Shown here piece after piece: positions 1 through 6,789 of a stretch of DNA of 7,257 nucleotides. The stretch lies in NCBI GenBank assembly GCA_017556665.1, contig JAFYMJ010000187.1, positions 1 through 7,257 on the forward strand, written 5' to 3'. Within the stretch, counting starts at the first letter, position 1. Each line of letters starts with the position of its first letter. This DNA comes from Bacteroidales bacterium (GTDB taxonomy: Bacteria > Bacteroidota > Bacteroidia > Bacteroidales > UBA932). The position numbers and the translations under genes are program-made. The notes beneath the pieces are model-generated. The model made no database searches, had not been told where the DNA came from, and saw nothing but the letters and a program-made list of their open reading frames with translations.

Positions 1-1
1 A

Positions 2-367
2 TTGCTTAATCGCATAAAGGACAATGATTGGCATAATAAAATCAATTCCTTGTTCATAAAAATTCAGCCTTGGGCATTGAAAGCTGGACGCATGACTACC
101 AGACCTTTGCTGCAGTTCTACTATGTAATGGCTGATGATAAGACCTCAACAATAGATAGGATTATGATTTACGGTGCAATTCTATATACTATTGTGCCAA
201 TGGACTTCATTCCAAGATACATTTATAAATGGATTGGAATTCTTGATGATGGGCTTGCAATTTTATATGTATATAAAAAAATTAAAGAAAAGATTACTCC
301 TGAGATCAATTCTAAAATTGAAGATACCCTTAATGACTGGTTTGGAGTAGAGTATGAAGTTATATAA
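2..367 (+). CDS. DUF1232 (YkvA-like) family protein, 5' end outside window
   Basis: The frame is open from the first base, and no convincing start is visible. The only early start-like codon is TTG at position 2, and the first in-frame ATG (visible residue 31) would remove conserved upstream sequence, so the gene probably begins before the window. The 121 visible residues contain a DUF1232-type core at about residues 52-92. It has two hydrophobic stretches, the DFIP motif (residues 68-71) and an LDD motif (81-83), which match the family pattern of DFIPD followed by a G-x-L-D-D turn. The acidic residue normally seen just after DFIP is Arg here. DUF1232 proteins are small, probably membrane-associated, and of unknown function. 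The C-terminal 30 residues are charged and look helical. The gene ends 21 nt before the vWA gene and may be cotranscribed with it. Family assignment is fairly secure; function is unknown. Confidence 0.75.
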   Translation: MLNRIKDNDWHNKINSLFIKIQPWALKAGRMTTRPLLQFYYVMADDKTSTIDRIMIYGAILYTIVPMDFIPRYIYKWIGILDDGLAILYVYKKIKEKITPEINSKIEDTLNDWFGVEYEVI

Positions 368-388
368 CAACAAAAAAACAACAAAGAA

Positions 389-1021
389 ATGAAAACGAGA
401 ATTTTTAACCTAATTATCATTGATGAAAGTGGCTCCATGATGTGCATAAAGAAGGAGACAGTTAATAATGTAAATGAAACTATTCAAACCATTAAGAGTG
501 CACAAAAAAAACACGATGGACAAGAACATTATATAACTCTTGTAACATTCAATAATGAAGTTAAAACAATATGCAATTGTGTACCTGTAACAGAAGTAAA
601 AGAGCTTACTGATGAAACTTACGATCCTTATAACTCAACAGCATTGTACGATGCTATAGGTTTTTCTGTAAGCAATCTTTCCAAATATGTTTCAGAGAAC
701 GATAAGGTTTTGGTAACCATTGTTACCGATGGATATGAAAACTCGTCGGTTGAGTATAAAACAAATGACATAAAACACCTTATAAACAAATATAAAGGCA
801 AAGGTTGGGTCTTTGCATTCATTGGTGCCAATCAGGATGTCACAGCTGCTGCATCAGCAATATCCATTACCAACACAATGAAATTTGAGGCTACAAGTAC
901 CGGTACTGCAGAGATGGGAGCTGCAGTTGATGCTGCCCGTTTCCGTTTGTACGGTAAGATTGCCAATGACAGTTTCTGTGCTCAGGAGGCAAATATCAAC
1001 TTCTTTGATGAAAAAGAATAA
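389..1021 (+). CDS. Small cytosolic von Willebrand factor A (vWA) domain protein
   Basis: This 210-residue protein is almost entirely one vWA domain. The metal-ion-dependent adhesion site (MIDAS) is complete: D12-E-S14-G-S16 after the first beta strand, T84 in the STALYDAIG segment, and D114 in the TDGYENSS segment. These are the five residues that coordinate a divalent metal in the family. There is no signal peptide, transmembrane helix or LPXTG motif, so it should act in the cytoplasm, where vWA proteins usually mediate metal-dependent protein-protein contacts. The C-terminal third (FIGANQD, then an Ala-rich stretch and a FRLYGK segment) resembles stand-alone bacterial and phage vWA proteins. 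No MoxR-like ATPase or Ter-family gene is visible beside it. The ATG at 389 follows an A-rich leader with no Shine-Dalgarno and places the first beta strand correctly. The partner and process are not deducible from this window. Confidence 0.85.
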   Translation: MKTRIFNLIIIDESGSMMCIKKETVNNVNETIQTIKSAQKKHDGQEHYITLVTFNNEVKTICNCVPVTEVKELTDETYDPYNSTALYDAIGFSVSNLSKYVSENDKVLVTIVTDGYENSSVEYKTNDIKHLINKYKGKGWVFAFIGANQDVTAAASAISITNTMKFEATSTGTAEMGAAVDAARFRLYGKIANDSFCAQEANINFFDEKE

Positions 1022-1043
1022 AACACCTAAATACCGTTCCACT

Positions 1044-1065
1044 ATAATCTAAAACATTAGATTAT
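1044..1065. repeat. Perfect 9-bp inverted repeat, hairpin or operator candidate
   Basis: The arms ATAATCTAA (1044-1052) and TTAGATTAT (1057-1065) are exact reverse complements separated by the loop AACA. The element sits 23 nt after the vWA stop and 45 nt before the amidase start. It contains only one G:C pair per arm and has no T-run immediately downstream, so it is a poor intrinsic terminator. It could instead be a binding site for a dimeric regulator, since the right arm overlaps the candidate -33 element of the amidase operon. The repeat is seen directly; its role is inference. Confidence 0.5.
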
Positions 1066-1088
1066 CACAGAATATTTTAGTAAATTTA
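1057..1088 (+). promoter_or_regulatory. Weak Bacteroidota-type promoter candidate for the amidase-uvrB-RSH-uvrA operon
   Basis: Primary sigma factors of Bacteroidota recognise TTTG near -33 and TAnnTTTG near -7. Here TTAG (1057-1060) is followed after 20 nt by TAAATTTA (1081-1088), so each element has one mismatch in its defined positions. Transcription would start around 1094-1096 and give a leader of about 15 nt before the ATG at 1111. An overlapping alternative -7 element, TATTTTAG (1073-1080), also has one mismatch but lacks a good upstream partner. In AT-rich DNA such matches arise easily. The position, in the only sizeable gap before the operon, is the main support. Confidence 0.3.
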
Positions 1089-1110
1089 CGGCCATCTAAA
1101 AATTATAAAA

Positions 1111-2622
1111 ATGAGAAAAATTTATACATTTTTAGCAGTGGCCGTAATGCTTTTTTCCACTGCTTTAGCAAGTGCTCAAGAGCCTGTAACACTAAAAGTT
1201 ACAAGAGGAAATAGAGACATTGTAAACATAAGTAATCCCACTATTGTTGGTATTGCAAACCCTACAGATAAAGTGACTGTAAACGGTACTCCCGTTCATG
1301 TATATAAAACCGGCAGCTGGGGAGCCCCACTTCAATTAAAAGAGGGAGACAACACCATTCACGTTGTAAGTGAGGGTAATACAACCCAAGAGCTTAAATT
1401 CAATATGGTATATGACCCTGACTATAAAATGCCTGTTGACCCACAAAAAGTTGAACAGGAGAAAAAAGAGGCAACCTTCTACCCTACCAATCTTATTGTT
1501 ACAACAAAACAGTATGCATACCTAAACTACGGTGCTGGTGCAGACAGACTTGGAGGTGCAAAAATAAACTATCTGCCACAGGGAATAGATCTTACAGCAG
1601 AAGCAGAAAACTCAAAACTGTACAGAGTAAAACTAAGCCAGAACAGGAGTTCATACATACCTAAAGATATGGTTGAGATTAAGGGTAAAGCCACTCCTTC
1701 TGTAGATTTTATGCAAGACAATGTAGTGCTTTCAACTACTTTCTCTGTATCCAATAATGGAAATGCAGACAGAGTAACAGTTAGGATGGATAAGAAAAAG
1801 CCGTTTATAGTAAAAGAGTACGCAAATCCTCATAAAATTGTATTGGATTTGTACGGAGTGCAATGCAACACAAACTGGATTACCCACTACCAGAATCTAA
1901 AATCTATAGACAACGTAGATGTAGAGGGGTTGGATACAGATGTAACCAGAGTTACAATCTATCTTAAATCAAAAACCTCTTGGGGTTATACTTTTGACTA
2001 TAACGGTTCAAACCTTAACATAGACATAAAGCACACTCCTGCCAACCTTACACTTAAGGGGTTAACAATTGGTATTGATGCTGGTCATGGTGGTCCTAAG
2101 AGTTCGGGTGCGGTAAGTAACACTGGAATAAAAGAGAAAGATGTTAACCTTAAACTTACATACATCCTTAAAGATCTTTTAGAGAAAGAGGGGGCTAAAG
2201 TTGTCCTTTCAAGAGAGAGTGATGTTGCAATGACAATGAGAGAAAGACAAGACATCTTTATTGAAAAAGGGGCAGATATTGTACTTTCCATCCACAATAA
2301 TGCAGGGGGCGATCCAATTGAAACAGGTGGCAGCAGTACCTATTACAGATATAATGTTTACAGGCCGCTTGCAGAGGCAATTCAAGGCAAGCTTCTTGCA
2401 ATAAAAGGTGTTAAGGATTATGGTATTACCGGAAACTTCAATTTCTCATTAAGTGCAATTACTGATTTCCCATGCGTATTGGTAGAAACTTTGTTTGTGT
2501 CCAACCTATGGGACGAGGAGCAACTTGCAGACCCACTTATGCATAAGAAACTTATGGAGAATGTTGCTGCAGGGTTAAAAGAATACCTTAATTATTGCAA
2601 AAAGGCAGAAGGGATAAAATAA
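1111..2622 (+). CDS. Exported N-acetylmuramoyl-L-alanine amidase (Amidase_3, AmiC-like)
   Basis: This 503-residue enzyme should cleave the amide bond between N-acetylmuramic acid and L-alanine of peptidoglycan in the periplasm, as amidases do in cell separation. Residues 1-22 form a Sec signal peptide: KIY, then a hydrophobic core, with predicted cleavage after ALASA. The catalytic Amidase_3 domain covers about 316-497. Its expected zinc ligands are H326 (DAGHGG), E342 (KEKD) and H395 (SIHNN), and the catalytic glutamate is E459 (VLVET). Between the signal and the catalytic domain lie about 290 residues. They include an Ig-like beta region (about 25-100), a possible SH3-like region (about 123-192) and an AMIN-like beta-rich region (about 203-308) that may bind the wall. 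These accessory calls are by pattern only. The ATG at 1111 is required for the signal peptide. Its stop shares a base with the uvrB start, so the two are probably translationally coupled. Confidence 0.92.
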   Translation: MRKIYTFLAVAVMLFSTALASAQEPVTLKVTRGNRDIVNISNPTIVGIANPTDKVTVNGTPVHVYKTGSWGAPLQLKEGDNTIHVVSEGNTTQELKFNMVYDPDYKMPVDPQKVEQEKKEATFYPTNLIVTTKQYAYLNYGAGADRLGGAKINYLPQGIDLTAEAENSKLYRVKLSQNRSSYIPKDMVEIKGKATPSVDFMQDNVVLSTTFSVSNNGNADRVTVRMDKKKPFIVKEYANPHKIVLDLYGVQCNTNWITHYQNLKSIDNVDVEGLDTDVTRVTIYLKSKTSWGYTFDYNGSNLNIDIKHTPANLTLKGLTIGIDAGHGGPKSSGAVSNTGIKEKDVNLKLTYILKDLLEKEGAKVVLSRESDVAMTMRERQDIFIEKGADIVLSIHNNAGGDPIETGGSSTYYRYNVYRPLAEAIQGKLLAIKGVKDYGITGNFNFSLSAITDFPCVLVETLFVSNLWDEEQLADPLMHKKLMENVAAGLKEYLNYCKKAEGIK

Positions 2623-2624
2623 TG
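2607..2624 (+). promoter_or_regulatory. Coupled amidase/uvrB junction with Shine-Dalgarno-like AGAAGGG
   Basis: AGAAGGG (2607-2613) lies 8 nt before the uvrB ATG (2622-2624), and the stop and start overlap as TAATG (2620-2624). This layout suits termination-reinitiation. A Shine-Dalgarno-like sequence is unusual here because the vWA, amidase and uvrA starts lack one. It also encodes part of the amidase C-terminus, so chance is possible. Confidence 0.4.
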
Positions 2625-4643
2625 CAGTTTAAGATTGAATCACCATACAGGCCAACAGGTGACCAGCCTACAGCCATTAGAGATATTACTCAAGCATTAA
2701 AGGAGGGGACAGATGCTGTTACCCTTCTTGGTGTTACAGGCTCTGGAAAAACCTTTACAATGGCCAACGTTATAGAGCAAATGCAAAGGCCGGCTTTAGT
2801 ATTAAGCCACAACAAGACCCTTGCGGCGCAGCTGTACGGTGAATTCAAATCTTTCTTTCCAAACAACGCCGTTGAGTATTTTGTCTCTTACTACGATTAC
2901 TATCAGCCAGAGGCTTACATGCCGGTAACTGATACCTACATAGAAAAAGACCTTAGCATAAATGATGAGATTGAGAAGTTAAGGCTAAGTTGCTCAAGTG
3001 CACTTCTTAGTGGCAGAAAAGACATAATAGTTGTATCAAGTGTCTCTTGCCTTTACGGTATTGGTAACCCGGCAGACTTCCATTCCAACACAATAACAAT
3101 AGAGGTTGGAATGAAAATTAGCAGAACTCAATTCCTGTACAAACTGGTTGACAGCCTTTATTCCAGAAATGATGTTGATTTCAAGAGAGGAACATTTAGG
3201 GTAAAAGGAGACAACACAGACATTTACCTTGCATATGGCGATAAGGCATGCCGCGTTGTATTCTTTGGTGACGAAATTGAGGAGATAGAGTTGTTCGACC
3301 CAGTAAGTGGAGGAACAATAGAATTTGCAGACAAGTTCTCAATTTTCCCTGCCAATATATTCAGTACCACAAAAGAGAGAATAAAATCTGCAGTCTGGAA
3401 CATTCAGGAAGACCTTACCAGACAATGTGAATTTCTGCACAGCATAGAAAAACACGCAGAGGCAAAAAGGTTGAAGCAAAGGGTTGAGTATGACCTGGAA
3501 ATGATTAAGGAGATTGGTTACTGCTCTGGTATAGAGAACTACTCAAGGTATTTTGACGGCCGTGCAGCCGGTACCAGACCTTTCTGTCTATTGGATTATT
3601 TTCCCGATGACTTTATAACATTTATAGATGAGAGTCACGTAACAATACCTCAGATAAGGGCAATGTATGGAGGCGACAGATCAAGAAAAGAGACCCTTAT
3701 TGAGTATGGATTCAGACTCCCTGCCGCTGCAGACAACAGGCCACTCAAATTTGACGAGTTTGAGAGCCTTTCTAAACAAACTGTATATGTAAGTGCAACC
3801 CCAGCAGATTATGAGCTGGAAAAATCAAATGGTCTGATTGTTGAACAGGTAGTAAGACCAACAGGTCTGCTTGAACCTCCAATAGAGGTAAGACCATCCA
3901 AAGACCAGATTGATGATTTGCTCGAAGAGATTCAGATTAGAGTAGAAAAGGATGAAAGGGTACTGGTAACAACCCTTACAAAAAGAATGGCAGAGGAGTT
4001 GGAAAAATATTTGCAGAAGATGGATGTTAGATGCCGTTATATCCATTCCGATGTAGATACAATGGAGAGAATAGAAATTATAGAAGATTTTCAGGCAGGA
4101 AGATTTGATGTACTCATTGGAGTAAACTTGCTAAGAGAAGGACTTGATCTTCCACAAGTATCATTGGTTGCAATACTTGATGCAGACAAAGAGGGATTCC
4201 TTAGAAGTGAAACTGCACTTACACAAACAGCAGGTCGTGCAGCCAGAAATATAAACGGATTGGTTATAATGTATGCAGATACCATTACCAAAAGCATGCA
4301 GAAAACAATAGATGAAACCAACCGCAGAAGAGAGAAACAACAGGAATACAACAGAATAAACAATATTGTTCCTACACAGATACAAAAAACTGAACGGAAC
4401 ATTTTAGGTAGAGAGCAGAATATTACAGAGTATAATTCTGCAAAAGAGGAGATAAACATTATACAGGACCCAATCCTGGAAAAAATGGATTACAAACAAC
4501 TGCAGAAATCCATTGATTATGCCAGAGCTCAAATGGAAGCAGCAGCATCGGAACTAGATTTTGTACGTGCTACCAAATTTAGAGACCAGATGCGCTCACT
4601 GCAGGAACTATTAACAAACAAGGGTAAGTATGCTAACAAATAA
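2622..4643 (+). CDS. uvrB: UvrABC system protein B (excision nuclease helicase-like subunit)
   Basis: UvrB is the damage-verifying ATPase of nucleotide excision repair. UvrA loads it on damaged DNA and it then recruits UvrC. The 673 residues match the usual family length. Walker A is at 37-44 (GVTGSGKT). The tyrosine-rich beta-hairpin that clamps DNA is near 90-98 (YYDYYQPEA). The Walker B/DESH box is at 336-339, an SAT motif at 391-393, and helicase motif VI at 535-542 (QTAGRAAR, with both arginines). The C-terminal UVR domain that contacts UvrC is at about 623-660. A longer frame from a TTG at 2595 is open, but the ATG at 2622 gives the family-typical start (MQFKIESPYRPTGDQP). The gene overlaps the amidase stop by one base and the following RSH gene by 14 nt. 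It appears intact and functional, with uvrA two genes downstream. Confidence 0.98.
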   Translation: MQFKIESPYRPTGDQPTAIRDITQALKEGTDAVTLLGVTGSGKTFTMANVIEQMQRPALVLSHNKTLAAQLYGEFKSFFPNNAVEYFVSYYDYYQPEAYMPVTDTYIEKDLSINDEIEKLRLSCSSALLSGRKDIIVVSSVSCLYGIGNPADFHSNTITIEVGMKISRTQFLYKLVDSLYSRNDVDFKRGTFRVKGDNTDIYLAYGDKACRVVFFGDEIEEIELFDPVSGGTIEFADKFSIFPANIFSTTKERIKSAVWNIQEDLTRQCEFLHSIEKHAEAKRLKQRVEYDLEMIKEIGYCSGIENYSRYFDGRAAGTRPFCLLDYFPDDFITFIDESHVTIPQIRAMYGGDRSRKETLIEYGFRLPAAADNRPLKFDEFESLSKQTVYVSATPADYELEKSNGLIVEQVVRPTGLLEPPIEVRPSKDQIDDLLEEIQIRVEKDERVLVTTLTKRMAEELEKYLQKMDVRCRYIHSDVDTMERIEIIEDFQAGRFDVLIGVNLLREGLDLPQVSLVAILDADKEGFLRSETALTQTAGRAARNINGLVIMYADTITKSMQKTIDETNRRREKQQEYNRINNIVPTQIQKTERNILGREQNITEYNSAKEEINIIQDPILEKMDYKQLQKSIDYARAQMEAAASELDFVRATKFRDQMRSLQELLTNKGKYANK

Positions 4644-6789
4644 GATAAACAGGATTATTGAGAAATATCCATCCGAGGGGGCAGAACTGATCAGACGCAG
4701 TTACAATATTGCTGCACAAAAACTTGAAGGGAAAAGCAGAGGTAATGGACATCCGTTTGTAGAGCACCCAATTGGAGTGGCAGAGATAGTATCTGGTGAA
4801 ATAGGACTTATGCCAGAAGCTGTTGCAGCAATCTTTTTGCATGAGGCTACAAGAGAGGACAAAGAGATGCTGGAAGAAATTTCCAGACAATTCCCTGCAG
4901 AATGCATTCTTATAGCCCAAGGCCTTAACAACATTAGCAGCATTACTCTTAAAGATACACAGCTTCAGGCAGAACAATACAGGAAGCTTATAGTATCATA
5001 TTCAAAAGACCCAAGGGTAACCCTTATTAAGCTCGCCGACAGACTGGAGATAATGAGGAACCTTGAAATATTCCCAAAAAGCAGCATAATTAAAAAAATT
5101 ACAGAAACAATTATGCTATATATCCCTATTGCTCACCAGCTTGGCCTTTATAAAATAAAGAGCGAGATGGAGGACTTGTACTTTAAGCATGCAGATACAG
5201 AGAGTTACAGAGCCATCTCAAACAAACTTAAAGCAACAGAGCCAGACAGGGTAAAACTTGTTACCGAATTTGTCAAACCTTTGGAGGAGACCCTTAACAG
5301 AAAAGGTATCAAATACAAACTTAAGGTAAGGACAAAAACAGCTTACTCAATATGGAAAAAAATGCAAAAACAAAAAGTACCTTTTGAAGAAGTATTTGAT
5401 GTTTTTGCAGTAAGATTCATTCTTGATGTTCCACTGGAGAAGGAACATGATGTGTGCTGGGACGTATACTCACTTGTAACACAAGAGTACAAACCAGATA
5501 CAAGCAGACTAAGGGACTGGATTACCAATCCTAAACCAAATGGATACGAATCACTTCACACAACCGTTCAAAACAAGGATGGTGCACATATAGAGGTACA
5601 GATAAGAACTGTCCGTATGGATGATATGGCAGAGAACGGACACGCATCACACTGGAGCTATAAAGGAATTAAGAGTGTTGCCGGCCTTGACCAATGGCTT
5701 AAAAATGTAAAGACAATGCTTGAGAGCAATCAGGCAGATGCATATAAAAGCGGTCCGTTAGCCTCTCTTGATGAGATATTTGTATTTACACCAACAGGAG
5801 ATTTAAGACAATTGCCAAATGGGGCAAGTGTGCTTGATTTTGCATTCAGCATCCACTCCAATTTAGGTGTAAAATGTAGCGGAGCAAGGGTAAATGGCAA
5901 AGTATACTCCATTAGGGACGAGCTGCACACTGGTGATGTTGTAGAGATTATGAGCAATAAAAACCAGAAGCCAAGTGCAGACTGGTTAAACTTTGTAATA
6001 TCATCCAAAGCAAAGAACAGAATCAAGAATAAGCTTAAAGAAGAGGAGGTTAAACTCAGCAAACTAGGATTGGAAACTCTTGAAAGGAGGATGAAGAACT
6101 GGAAAGAGGAGTACAACGATGAGGTTTTGGGAGAAATTATAAAACATTATAAACTAAAAACAAGTTTTGATCTTGGACTTGCCATAAACAAAGAAGAGAT
6201 TGAACTTTCAGACATTAAAGAGTTTATAACAAAAAAAGAAGAGGTTTACAAAGCCGAGGAACAGGATAAGGATAACAACCAAAGTGGCAAAGCCCAAAAC
6301 AGCAACAAGAGCCATGACCAGAACTATCTTGTAATCAGTGACAAACTTGACAATATCTCTTTTAAAATGGCCAAATGCTGTAATCCAATATTTGGAGATG
6401 ATGTATTTGGATTTGTATCTGCTACAGGTGGTATAAAGATTCACAGAATATCTTGTCCAAATGCAGCAAGACTACTTGAACAATATCCGTACAGAGTCCA
6501 GAAGGTAAAATGGAAACAAGTATCGGGAACAACACAGTTCCAGACCAGACTTAAAGTGATTGGTGAGGGAGATGCCTCTTGCGGATCACGTATTATGGAT
6601 GCCGTTACAGGACAACAAGCCTCAATAAGAGGATTCCAGATTGGAGAGAGAAGCAAACCTAATGGAGCAACAGAATTTGTAGCAGAATTGGGAATATCTG
6701 TAAGCAACAATGCCCATTTGGATAGAGTAACATCTGCCATAAAGAAACTCAAAGAGGTAAAGACAGTACTTAGAATGAGCACAAAATAG
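4630..6789 (+). CDS. Long RelA/SpoT homologue (RSH), (p)ppGpp synthetase with eroded HD hydrolase site
   Basis: This 719-residue protein has the full long-RSH layout. It comprises an HD hydrolase-like region (about 20-170), the synthetase (about 230-345), TGS (about 382-442), a helical region, a charged linker (about 530-566), a zinc-finger/RIS domain (C583, C584, H605, C609) and ACT (about 637-717). The synthetase looks active, with D257 in VFDVFAVR, R293-L-R-D296, NGYESLH (304-310), E322 in IEVQIRT and HW (341-342). It should transfer pyrophosphate from ATP to GDP or GTP, probably on starved ribosomes. The TGS histidine (H409) that contacts the tRNA end in RelA is kept. In the HD region H46, H71 and D137 remain, but the HD pair is H71-E72, the EDT motif is altered, and HNMR is EIMR (140-143). 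Hydrolysis is therefore doubtful, so I give no relA or spoT symbol. The ATG at 4630 lies inside uvrB, 5 nt after AAGGG. uvrA follows with no gap. Confidence 0.93.
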   Translation: MLTNKINRIIEKYPSEGAELIRRSYNIAAQKLEGKSRGNGHPFVEHPIGVAEIVSGEIGLMPEAVAAIFLHEATREDKEMLEEISRQFPAECILIAQGLNNISSITLKDTQLQAEQYRKLIVSYSKDPRVTLIKLADRLEIMRNLEIFPKSSIIKKITETIMLYIPIAHQLGLYKIKSEMEDLYFKHADTESYRAISNKLKATEPDRVKLVTEFVKPLEETLNRKGIKYKLKVRTKTAYSIWKKMQKQKVPFEEVFDVFAVRFILDVPLEKEHDVCWDVYSLVTQEYKPDTSRLRDWITNPKPNGYESLHTTVQNKDGAHIEVQIRTVRMDDMAENGHASHWSYKGIKSVAGLDQWLKNVKTMLESNQADAYKSGPLASLDEIFVFTPTGDLRQLPNGASVLDFAFSIHSNLGVKCSGARVNGKVYSIRDELHTGDVVEIMSNKNQKPSADWLNFVISSKAKNRIKNKLKEEEVKLSKLGLETLERRMKNWKEEYNDEVLGEIIKHYKLKTSFDLGLAINKEEIELSDIKEFITKKEEVYKAEEQDKDNNQSGKAQNSNKSHDQNYLVISDKLDNISFKMAKCCNPIFGDDVFGFVSATGGIKIHRISCPNAARLLEQYPYRVQKVKWKQVSGTTQFQTRLKVIGEGDASCGSRIMDAVTGQQASIRGFQIGERSKPNGATEFVAELGISVSNNAHLDRVTSAIKKLKEVKTVLRMSTK

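Noticed and set aside
504..511. A run of eight A in the vWA gene as a possible phase-variation tract
   Set aside because: It encodes ordinary Lys codons in an AT-rich gene. Short A-runs are common in this region, and the frame is intact.
1044..1080. Intrinsic terminator for the vWA gene
   Set aside because: The hairpin stem is almost all A:T and is not followed directly by a T-run, so termination is not supported.
2595..2621. Upstream extension of uvrB to a TTG start
   Set aside because: The added residues have no counterpart in UvrB, and the ATG at 2622 gives the family-typical N-terminus.
4091..4459. A 122-codon open frame on the - strand within uvrB, hydrophobic enough to suggest a membrane protein
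   Set aside because: The hydrophobicity is the antisense of charged UvrB sequence around motifs V and VI. No start signal or family pattern supports it.
5730..6116. A 128-codon open frame on the - strand within the RSH gene
   Set aside because: It is antisense to the TGS and helical regions. The Ser/Leu-rich translation mirrors Lys/Glu-rich coding on the + strand.
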